Positions 47,205-56,500 of a DNA stretch of 64,000 nt are shown here, piece by piece (position 1 is the first letter of the stretch; each line of letters starts with the position of its first letter). Location: the NCBI RefSeq assembly GCF_002776525.5, contig NC_045446.1, forward strand, positions 65,796,361 through 65,860,360, in the 5' to 3' direction. The stretch is from Piliocolobus tephrosceles (taxonomy: Eukaryota; Chordata; Mammalia; Primates; Cercopithecidae). The position numbers were made by a program, and so were the translations under genes. The notes under the pieces are model-generated. The model did not search any database and was not told the DNA's origin. It was given only the letters and a program-made list of their open reading frames with translations.

Positions 47205-47690
47205 ACTTCCCACAGCAGGCACAACAAATAGTCACAAACCAAGTGGCCTGAAACAATTCACATTGATTCTCTGAAGGTCTGGAGGTCGGAAGTCTGAAAC
47301 AGTTTCACAGGGCTGTTAGGGTCAAGGTATCAGCAAGCCTGGTTCCTTCTGGAGGCTCTGAGAGGAGCCTCTGTTTTCTTGCCTCTTTTAGTCTCTAGGG
47401 GCTGCCGTATTCCTTGGCTGAGGCCCCTTCTTCCATGTTCATCATACATCAGATTGGTGAGGACCTTCTCCTGTGACCCTACCCTCTGCATCTCTCTTAT
47501 AAGGATGGTGTGATTACCCTGGGCACATCTAGCTCCTGCAGCTAATCCATGATCATTTCAAACTCTTTCATGTAGCCACAGCTGCAAAATCTCTCCTGCC
47601 AGCCATACAAAGTATCATTCCCAGGTTTTGGGGATTCAAACATGAACATCTTTGGGGGCTTTATTCAGCTGACCACAGGCACCAGCATAG
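47205..47690 (+). mobile_element. Second copy of unassigned repeat at 8515-8978
   Basis: CAACAAATAGTCACAAACCA..GGTCTGGAGGTCGGAAGTC..TTCTGGAGGCTCTGAG..CGTATTCCTTGGC..TGTGATTACCCTGGGCAC..GAACATCTTTGGGGG parallels the earlier copy in order. Confidence 0.6.
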
Positions 47691-47781
47691 TCATCATCAC
47701 CAGGGCATAGAGAGCCACATTCAATCCAGGACCCTGTCTAACCCAAGGCTCAGGCTGCTGCCACTCCAGGCTTACTCTCTC

Positions 47782-48072
47782 TTTTCTTTTTGAGATGGAG
47801 TCTCGCTCTGTCGCCTAGGCTGGAGTGCAGTGGCGCGATCTCGGCTCACTGCAACCTCCACCCTCCTAGGTTCAAATGATTCTCCTGCCTCAGCCTCCCA
47901 AGTAGCTGAGATTATAGGCTCACGCCACCACGCCCAGCTAATTTTTGTATTTTTTAGTAGAGACAGGGTTTCGCCATATTGGCCAAGCTGGTCTTGAACT
48001 CCTGACCTCATAATTCACTGCCTCGGCCTCCCACAGTGCTAGGATTACAGGTGTGAGCCACCATGCCCGGCC
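47782..48072 (-). mobile_element. Alu
   Basis: Flanks AGGCTTACTCTC / AGGCTGACTCTC are a near-perfect target duplication. Confidence 0.94.
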
Positions 48073-48613
48073 TCAAGGCTGACTCTCTAGCAATTCCTGA
48101 ACAGAATGGCCACATCTCCTGAGCTTTGGGATTGTCTAGTTTCCCATTAAATTGTATCTCAGTAGTTAGAAAAACAAGGCTGGGAATGTCTGGGTTGAAT
48201 CGAGCTAAATGGGCTCCTTAGAGCAGGACTTCTCAGAGTCTAATCCCATGCTGGATACTGTGAAGCTCTAAATTTCACTCACCGTGGAACCTTTACGAGA
48301 TAACAACGTTTCATAGAACACAGCTTGAGCAGTGCTGCATAGGCCAGGCTACTGCATGGGTGTTCAGTCAGAAGAAAAGAAACCTCAGCTTCAGCTCTCA
48401 GAAGGGTTATAGTGGGAAGAGACAGACTTAGTTCTGAGTTCCTTTATTCAACAAGCACACCTGAGGTGTGAGGACAGATTGGTGAATTACATAATCCTGT
48501 TTCCTGCCCTAAAGGAGTTTACCATCTACCTTAATAGATAAGGGCTGTGGAGGAAATAGGATGCAAAGAGAGGAAATAGGGTGTTCAGAGAAGGTGTCAT
48601 TTAAAACAAGACC
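48073..48613. other. Intergenic sequence; old repeat begins at about 48430
   Basis: From 48430 the text (TTATTCAACAAGCACACCTG..CCCTAAAGGAGTTTACCATC) follows an old dispersed family that continues after the next two Alus to about 50160. Confidence 0.45.
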
Positions 48614-48920
48614 TGGGCTGGGTGGGGTGGCCCATGCCTGTAATCCCAGAACTTTGGGAGGCCGAGGTGGGTGGATCACCAGCAGTCAAGAGTTCAAGAC
48701 CAGCCTGGCCAACATGGTGAAACCCCGTCTTTACTAAAATACAACAACAACAACAAAATTTAGCTGGGTGTGGTGGCACGCACCTGTAGTCCCAGCTACT
48801 CGGAAAGCTGAGGCAGGAGAATTGCTTGAACCCGGGAGGCAGAGGTTGCAGTGAGCCGAGATCGTGCCATTGCACTCTAGCTGAGTGACAGAGTGAGACC
48901 CCGTCTCAAAACAAAACAAA
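48614..48920 (+). mobile_element. Alu
   Basis: Flanked by CAAGACCTG on both sides. Internal (CAA)n expansion at 48742-48758. Confidence 0.94.
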
Positions 48921-50160
48921 AAACCAAGACCTGAAGGAGGAGTTGGCAGCACATAGAATGAGAGGAAAGGAAGCTTTAGGCCAAAGGAACAACATGAGCA
49001 AAGGCCCTCAGGTGGCTGGCAAGGAATGTGGCCTACTTGAGGAATCAGAAGGATGAAAGGAAGGCAACGTGGTTAAAGCCCAGTGAACATGGATGGAGAA
49101 GAGGAGAGGCTTGGAGGGAGAAGATGCTGGAAATACCAGATCACCCAGGCACTTTGGGCCACAGTGAAGAATTGAAACTCATCATATAGGTGTTAAGCAG
49201 AGAAACTGCATAATTAAAACACACACTCACAGAGAATAGTAACGAGCCCATTGTTTGGAGAATAGACCGGGAGAGGCCAGAGGGCAATCTTGCATCTGCT
49301 GTTTCCACACTGTCCAGGACAGTTCCTGGTAAGCAACATGTGCTCATCAATGATTTGTTGAATGAATAAATCAGTAAGAGAGGTAGGAGGCTGGGTGCCG
49401 TGGCTCAGGCCTGTAATCCCAGCATTTTGGGAGGCTGAGACAGAAGGATCATTTGAGGTCAAGAGCTTGAGACCAGGTTAGCCAACATGGTGAAAACCCG
49501 TCTCTACCAAAAAGACAAATAATTAGTCATGTATGATGGCCCACACCTGTAGTCCCAGCTACTCAGGAGGCTGAGGCAAGAGAATCGCTTGAACCTGGAA
49601 GGTGGAGGTTGCAGTGAGCCGAGATGGAGCCACTGTACTCCAGCCTGGGTGACAGAGCAAGACCCTGTCTCAAAAAAAAAAAAAAAAAAGAGAGGTAGAA
49701 ACATTAGCATGAAGGCTATTGCGATAGTCCCTGCAGGTGAGGATGACTTGGAGAAGGAAAACGGATGGGAAGAAGTGGATGCGTTCAAGATATATTTTGG
49801 AACTAGAAGCAACAGGGCCTGTTCATGGTTTGAAGATGAAGGTGTAGGTAAGGGAGGAATCTAGAATGTTTCCTGGGTTTCTGCCTTGAGTAACTGGCTG
49901 GAGGATGATGTCATTTCCTGTGAAGGGGAAGATTGGGAGAGATTAAGGGATATAGTCCTGGGTGACCAGGAAGAGAAGCAAGAGTCCGCCCCTGAACATG
50001 TTGGATTTGAGGTGCCTCGGAGCTACCCAAGTGAAGATACCCAGTTGACAGTCTGGAGCCCAGAGGAGGGTGAGGGGTGGAGATCTAAACTTGGGAGGCA
50101 TTGTGCGCAGATGGGTTTTAAAACCATGTCATGAGCAAGATCACCCGGGGAGAGAGGGCA
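48921..50160 (+). mobile_element. Old mammalian interspersed repeat, unassigned, split by an Alu
   Basis: GAACAACATGAGCAAAGGCC..GGCTATTGCGATAGTCC..GATATATTTTGGAACTAGAA..GTTTCTGCCTTGAGTAACTG..GGAGATCTAAACTTGGG..GATCACCCGGGGAGAGAG. The same family appears at 46300-46690 and 61490-61800. I cannot name it with confidence. Part of it (49910-50004) is the apparent template of the retrocopy at 51574-51805. Confidence 0.6.
49388..49689 (+). mobile_element. Alu
   Basis: Flanked by AGAGAGGTAG on both sides. Confidence 0.94.
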
Positions 50161-50879
50161 AATAAAGAGAGAAGAGGGCCAGGAACTAGGTGGGTTCAAA
50201 ACAGTCTTATTAAAACAAACAAACAAACAAACAAAAAGCAGACAAAAAAGGGGTCGTTACTGTGGTGAGCTGGAGCGATTTAATACCTCTGAGTTTGTTT
50301 CCTCCTCCATCAAATGAGACAGTAACTCCTCATTGGACACACTCCAAAGCATGCCTGACCAGGGACAGGAGCTCAACAGCTGATGGAGTCCGAGCAAAGC
50401 TCAGAATTCTCCATCCTGTCAAGTCCTGGATGGGGACAGACTTAACTCTCCTCCAGCCAAAGGCAGCAGAACTAGAGCCTTTAACCACATCGGTGGGTGA
50501 TCCCCTCATAGCTCGGGCCCTTGCCAGGCTTCTCCTGAGCCCAAGCCCGCCCCACGCTAGGCACCAAGTCCACCCTGTCCGCAGCTTCTCAGAATGACCA
50601 CGAGAGAGAGCAGTTCCTCACCGCGGGCGCTTGCCTGCCTCAACACTTCCTCCTCTCCTCCCTCTCATTCCCCTCCTATTGCTGGATCCTTCATCCAAAC
50701 GTCTCTCCCACCTGCGCTGCGCGAGGCTCTTTCTCTCACATTGAGGACATGGGGTCCCGGAGCCTGAGGATTTCACGGGCTGGGCAACAAAGGAGAACAG
50801 TCATAATCGTGGAGGAGAGTATGATGAAGTGGAAAGCAAGCCCTGGGGTAAAAAGGCCCAAACAGAACCTAAATTCGGC
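50161..50879. other. Intergenic unique sequence
   Basis: (AAAC)n tract at 50210-50235, then unique sequence with moderate CpG at 50600-50730. No gene recognised. Confidence 0.45.
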
Positions 50880-51135
50880 CGCCTATTAACTGCGAGACCT
50901 TAGATACGCGGCTTCACTTCCCAGAGCCTGGCGGGACTAACACCTATGTTGGAGGGTTGTTGTGAGAGGTACATGACATGTCAGTTTGTATAAGTGCCAG
51001 CTAGTGATTCCAACAGCACCCACCTGAGAAGGCTGCTTTGAGAATTAAATGAAATAATACACATAGGTTGCCTACTTAACAGTAGACTCTCAAAAATGCT
51101 AGCTCTTTAAGAAGTATTGATATAAAGAACAACTC
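50880..51135 (+). mobile_element. MIR elements (two overlapping fragments)
   Basis: GCGAGACCTTAGATACGCGG..GGAGGGTTGTTGTGAGAGG, followed by a second GGCTGCTTTGAGAATTAAAT block. Confidence 0.65.
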
Positions 51136-51179
51136 ACAGTAGGCCCTTAATGTTAGTTCTTTTCCCTTTAATTCTCTCC

Positions 51180-51270
51180 CATCCCTAGTCTATGGATGTG
51201 GAAACCAGCCCGGAGAGGGTCTGTGCTTCCTCAAGGTCACCTAGGGAATGAGAAGCAGAACAGGGACCTG
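51180..51270 (-). mobile_element. MIR fragment
   Basis: GGATGTGGAAACCAGCCCGG..TTCCTCAAGGTCACCTAGGG, reversed MIR core. Confidence 0.55.
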
Positions 51271-51573
51271 TCATTCTTCTGTGCCCGGCCTAAAGCCAGT
51301 AGCACATACAGAAATCCTGGACCCTTAGGGCCAAACTGTCAAAAAGAAAAGGTCCTCTTCATTCTTTGCTAAGGGCAAGAGGCCACCAGGGCAGGCCAGG
51401 CCTTGCCAGCAGAGGTGGGCACCCAGCACCCAGTGGCTAATAGGGTCCTCTGTATGGCACCCATCAGCAGTACTTGGCTTTGGTCTCAGGTTCATTTGGT
51501 TATTTCTTGTTAGATGATTCAGCCTGTTGGCTGAGAGCTCTGAGACATTCAAGACCTTTAAAAACTGGGCCTA

Positions 51574-51805
51574 GTGAGGAGCGCCTCTGCCCAGCCACTG
51601 TGCAACCCTCCAGGTTCCCCTGAACCCAACATGTTCAGGGGTGGACTCCTGCTTCTCTTCCTGGTCACCCAGGACTATATCCCTTAATCTTTCCCAATCT
51701 TCCCCTTCACAGGAAATGACTTCTGTATTATCTTTCTACCCTCCCCAAGTTTGCATTTTCGACATTAAAGTTTACTTTTAAATTAAAAATAAATAAATAA
51801 AAAAT
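51574..51805 (+). pseudogene. Chimeric poly(A)-tailed retrocopy, VNTR-composite-like
   Basis: L1-type insertion with three clear marks: a 14-bp duplication AAAAACTGGGCCTA at 51560-51573 and 51806-51819, an L1-endonuclease-like TTT/AAAA site, and an A-rich tail (51782-51805) after ATTAAAG. The body has three parts. Part (a), 51574-51625, starts GTGAGGAGCGCCTCTGCCCAG, resembling an SVA-type VNTR unit. Part (b), 51626-51720, is the inverse of 49910-50004 with 3 mismatches in 95 bp. Part (c), 51721-51781, is a pyrimidine-rich then A/T-rich end not found elsewhere in the window. No ORF. It could be a member of an SVA2-like family or a processed copy of a local minus-strand transcript. Confidence 0.8.
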
Positions 51806-51892
51806 AAAAACTGGGCCTAATTTAATTCCTAGTTTTTAGTTCCATGCTTGTCTTCTCCCACTCCCCCACCGCTTTATGTTCCAGATACTTTC

Positions 51893-51945
51893 ATTCATCC
51901 ATTCGTCCATTCATTCATTCATGCATGCATGCATTCATTCAATAC
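51893..51945. repeat. (CATT)n/(GCAT)n microsatellite
   Basis: ATTCATCCATTCGTCC..ATGCATGCATGCATTC run. Confidence 0.8.
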
Positions 51946-51999
51946 ATTCTCTACGATATGCCAGACCAGAAGGTCTTGCCAGGAGGTCTACAAATAATC

Positions 52000-52897
52000 T
52001 GTAGTTAACATCATGCTTAATGGTGAGAAACTGGATCCTTTCCCCTTAAGATTGGGAACCAGGCGAGGATGTCATCTCTTACCATCTAGTGCAATAAAAC
52101 ATATAAAAAGAAATAAAAGCTATACAGATTGGGAAGGTAGAAATAAAACTGTCTTTACTCACAGGTGACATCGTTGTCTATGTAAAAAAAAAAAAAAAAA
52201 AAAATCCCACAGAATCTACAAAAAGTCTCCTGGAACTAAGAAGTTGGGAGACCAGCTCGGTGGGGGAGACCCTAACCCAGCGGCGCTAGAGAAATTAAAG
52301 ACACACACATAGAAACATAGAGGTGTAGAGTGGGAAATCAGGGGTCTCACAGCCTTCAGAGCTGAGAGCCTGGAACAGAGATTTACCCACGTATTTATTA
52401 ACAGCAAGCCAGTGATAAGCATTGTTTCTATAGATTATAGATTAACTAACAGTATTCCTTAGGGAAACAAGGGGATGGGCCAAATAAAGGGATGGGTCTG
52501 GCTAGATATCTGTAGCAGGAGCATGTCCTTAAGTCACAGATCGCTCATGCTATTGTTTGTGGTTTAAGAATGCCTTTAAGCGGCGCCCTGGGTGGGCCAG
52601 GTGTTCCTTGCTCTCATTGCGGTAAACCCACAACTTTTGTCGTGGCCATGATGAACATGTTACAGTGCTGCAGAGATTTTGTTTATGGCCAGTTTTGAGG
52701 CCAGTTTATGGCCAGATTTGGGGGGTCTATTCCCAACAGAAGTAAAAATGGCAAGGTCCCAGGACACAAGATCAATATATACAAAAGTCAATTCCTCTTT
52801 ATTTAATTTATACATTTAATGCAACCCCAACAAAAACACCAATAAACTTTTTTTTTTGTGGAACTAGACAAGTTGATACTGAGCCTCATAGGGAAGA
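52000..52897 (+). mobile_element. L1 ORF2 fragment, forward, split by MER9-type LTR
   Basis: CATGCTTAATGGTGAGAAAC..GGAAGGTAGAAATAAAACTG..CTCCTGGAACTAA is L1 ORF2. It resumes after the LTR with GGCAAGGTCCCAGGACACAA..ATGCAACCCCAACAAAAAC. A poly(A) expansion lies inside at 52182-52204. Confidence 0.85.
52245..52738 (-). mobile_element. MER9-type solo LTR (class II, ERVK-like)
   Basis: 494 bp with TG..CA ends: in sense, TGTTGGGAATAGACC to GGTCTCCCA. Flanked by GAAGT at 52240-52244 and 52739-52743. The minus strand reads CTGGCCATAAACTGGCC, GGCGCCGCTTAAAGGC, AATAAATACGTGGGTAAATC (poly(A) signal) and CTGTGAGACCCCTGATTTCC, the MER9 order. No internal provirus sequence, hence a solo LTR left by LTR-LTR recombination. 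Confidence 0.85.
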
Positions 52898-52994
52898 TGC
52901 TGTCTTTAATGTTTTCCTGGCTAATCCTTCATACCTATTTTTCCATATAATGCTCAGTATCAACTTGTTTAGTTCCATTAAAAAGTTTATTGGT

Positions 52995-53282
52995 GGCCGG
53001 ACACGGTGGCTCAGGCCTGTAATCCCATCACTTTGGGAGGCTGAAGCGGGCAGATCACAAGGTCAGGAGTTCGAGACCAGCCTGGCCAATATGGTGAAAC
53101 CCAGACTCTGCTAAAAAATATAAAAATTAGCTGGGTGTGGTGCTGTGCACCCCTGTAGTCCCAGCTACTCAGGAGACTGAGGCAGGAGAATTGCTGGAAC
53201 CCGGGAGGCAGAGGTTGCAGTGAGCCAAGATCGTACCACTGCACTCCAGCCTGGGTGACAGAGTGAGACTCTGTCTCAAAGG
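52995..53282 (+). mobile_element. Alu
   Basis: Perfect AAAAGTTTATTGGT duplication at 52981-52994 and 53283-53296. Confidence 0.95.
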
Positions 53283-53859
53283 AAAAGTTTATTGGTGTTC
53301 TTACTGGGATGGCATTAAATTTACAAATTAAGAAGAAGGAACTTATATTTTTATGAGTTGAGACATCCTAAACAGGAACAAGTGATGTCTTTTCGTTTAT
53401 TTCACTTCTACTTGAGCATCTTCCAGGAGTGTTTTAAAGTTCTTCTTACATAGGTTTTGCATATTTCTTATTACGTTTATTCCTAAGTAGTTCATCTTCT
53501 TTGTTGCTATATAAATAGAGTTTTCTCCTTCATTATATTCTCTAACTAGACATTGCTTGTGTATACTGAGGCTATTAATTTTTGTATGTTAATTTTATAT
53601 CCTGCTACTTCACTGAATTTTCCATTATCTGGGTTAATTTTACCATTCATTCTCTAGGGCTTTCCAGGTATGCAATCATATCATCTGCAAGGGATAAATT
53701 TACTCCTTTCCCCCCAAATTCTTGTTTCTTATTGATTTCTCTGACTGCTTTGCCTAATATCTCCAGCACGACATTGAATAGTAGAGGGCCTCTTTGTTTC
53801 TTCCTGTACTTAGCAGAAACACCTCTAGTATTTCCCCATTCAAATTCTAACTTTAGCAG

Positions 53860-54079
53860 GAGTTTGAGACACACCTGGCCAACATGGTGAAACTGTGTCT
53901 CCACTAAAAGTATAAAAATTAGGAAGTGTGGTGGCACATGCCTGTAATCCCAGCTACTCAGGAGGCTGAGGCAGGAGAATTCCTTGAACCCAGGAGGCAG
54001 AGGTTGCAGTGAGCCGAGATCACGTCACTGCACTCCAGCCTGGCAACAGAGTGAGACTCCATCTCAAAAAAAAAAAAAA
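53860..54079 (+). mobile_element. Alu, 5'-truncated
   Basis: Starts at AGGAGTTTGAGAC. Flanks TCTAACTTTAG / TCTAGCTTTAG are the target duplication, so it inserted already truncated. Confidence 0.92.
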
Positions 54080-55074
54080 CAATCTAGCTTTAGGAACAAG
54101 GTATATATATTTTATTATATTGAGAAACACCCATTAATTTCCCTCTGTGTTGAGTTTTGTCAGCAGCTTCTCCAGCATCTATGGAGATACTAATATGATT
54201 TTCTCCTTAAATTGACTAATCCTTTGTATTATATTAATGGCTTCCTTAATCCTACTTGTTCATGGTGTATGGTAACATGATGTTGGATTCCATCTTCTAA
54301 TATTTTCTAATATAAGATTTCTAAACATTTTATTTAAATATTTTTCATCAATATTCATAAATAATTTGATAAATGTGTACTCTTTTTTTTGCTCTGCTTT
54401 TTAAAATTGAGTATAAATATCAATGTTATACTTGCTACATAAGAAAGAAATTAGAAATTGTTCCTGAATTTAAGACCTTCGAATTGATTCACGGAGCACT
54501 GGGGCTATCTAATCTTTCCAGATTTGCTAAAATTCACCTGTGAAACCGTCTGTGCCTGGTGCTTTTTTTGTGGAATAATTCCTTGATAACTTTCTCTGAG
54601 TCTGCTATGGTAATTAACTTGTTTAACTAGTCTATCTTTAATTGGTTCAGTTTAGTTTACAACTTGTTTGTATAGAAGTTTACAAAGTAGTTCTAGTTTC
54701 TAACGGTTTTTAGAAATTTCTTTTGTTTCAACATTTCATTCATTCTCCTTTTTCATTTTTTGTACGTGTGATTTGTCTCTTTGTGATAACATTAGCTAGT
54801 AGTTTGTGTATTTCATTTTTAATGTAATCTGTTAATTATATCTTTGTTTTCTCATCTCTATCATTAATTTCTGCTTTTGTATTTATTACTTTCTTCCTTG
54901 GGCTTTCTTTTGAGTTTCTTTGCTGTTCTTTTTCTAGATTTTATAACCTAGGAATTTAATTCATTCTTTCTTAATCTTTCATTTTTATTCATATATGTGT
55001 TTCCTCAAAATGAGTTGCATTCAGTGAATTCCAATATTCCAAGAAAAATGTTTTTGAAATTTAAGATGACTATA

Positions 55075-55195
55075 TAATGTATATATAATGTAACCATGTA
55101 TGTATAATGTATATAGGAGAATTTATATGTATTCATGGAACATATATGTATTACATGTGTATATATATTATATATGTAATGTATATCAATGTAGC
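55075..55195. repeat. AT-rich (TATATGTA)n low-complexity tract
   Basis: Dense TATATAATGTA/TATATGTAT imperfect repeats between the L1 and the retroviral relic. Confidence 0.75.
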
Positions 55196-56500
55196 CTGGA
55201 CACTTATACTAAACCTCCACTCCAGTGACACCCATAGGTTGCCTCTCCTAAGGCATATGTGACACCTAAAACATGCACCTTATGATGGATGACTACAGTC
55301 TTAACACCCTGGTTCCATCCATCACGGCCTCCTTAATATTATTTAAGTTGCTGATTCTATTCAATCAACAAGTGGTAAATACTTTGCTCTTATATATTTG
55401 GCTAACCTTGTCTGTTTAGTGCCTATTCCAACAGCCTCTCAGCTGCAGTTTGCCTGCACTGCTGAGGGGACACAATACACCTTTCCAGGGTACCCATGGG
55501 GGAGCTACACAGCTTTGTCACCACGCACAATCTTTGCAGACAAGATCTTAATGACAACCGCCTTCTCCAGGGGCACAGATATGACATTGCATTGAGAACG
55601 TCCCACTCCAAGAAAATGCATTTGATACACACATTTAAGACATTTAAGCCCAATATTTCTTAATACTTTTGGGCTCTGGTGGCAAACGCATTTCTTATTG
55701 ACACATTTTACTGCTAAATTAAAATCAACAGGCACTCCTGTGTGTGACCTCAAAAAACGCCTTCACTGTAAACCTTTGGCAAGCTCCTGTAATGCCTCCT
55801 GGAGTTTCTGATTCACTTAACGATGGTCATTAGTTGCTTCAGGGCTTCTGATGCAAAATATTGTCCCTCTTGGCCTCAGGCTATACACCATTAAAACAGC
55901 AAATGACTGGCTACCTATGAGCTGTCTTGGACATAGAGGCCGTCACAGACCTTGAGCCTGTGACCCGCCCTACCCAGTTGCCCATTGTGCTTTGAGTTAT
56001 TGGAACATCTCTCCACAAGCTCAGCTTGGCTACCAAGGCCTCCCTAAGACAGGATGGAGCGAACCCTGGGCCCTCTGGGATATTCCACCTGCAGGAGGGT
56101 GTGGCCTCCTCATTCTCTTGGTCCCTTGCCAGATGCCAGGGTGCTGGAGGAGGTCACCCCTCTCCAGACCACTTGGCTACCTGGGAAGCCCTTTGGTGTT
56201 AACTGAATGAACAGGAATGGGACTGTGCAAACAGCGGCATCATTAGCCATCACACGTGATGCAGCTTAGTGGAGAGCTGTTACTTTCCATCCCTTAGCCG
56301 GGATGATGAAGGACAGGACCCAAGAAAAAACACACTTGGTCAAACTTCAGCAAGTCATCCTAGCACTGGCTGTCCTGGCCAACAAATGGTCAAACTTCAG
56401 CAAGTCATCCTAGCACTGGCTGTCCTGGCCAACAAATGGTCTCATCTTCACATTCATTATTAATTATTGGGCCATTACCTAAAAATTGTTCCCATAAAGG
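55180..56500 (+). pseudogene. Eroded endogenous retrovirus pol relic
   Basis: Forward frames contain in order a reverse-transcriptase-like QYTF..PWG patch (about 55464-55505), a connection-like LPIV patch (about 55975-55990) and an RNase H-like LQQVILAL patch (about 56346-56370). Stops and frameshifts separate every piece, so nothing functional is encoded. A 50-bp tandem duplication disrupts the last patch. Class (ERV1 or ERVL-like) is not resolved. Assignment rests on pattern memory. Confidence 0.42.
56337..56440. repeat. Perfect 50-bp tandem duplication
   Basis: TGGTCAAACTTCAGCAAGTC at 56337 recurs at 56387. The two 50-bp units are identical and followed by a third TGGT. Confidence 0.97.

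Larger units (their letters stand above)
52898..55110 (-). mobile_element. L1 ORF2 in inverted orientation
   Basis: Directly abuts the forward fragment and repeats its last 60 bp in inverse. Continues through reversed ORF2 text (GTTTATTCCTAAGTAGTTCA, TTGTATGTTAATTTTATATC, ATCATATCATCTGCAAGGGA, GTGAAACCGTCTGTGCCTGG). Interrupted by Alus at 52995-53282 and 53860-54079. Confidence 0.75.
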
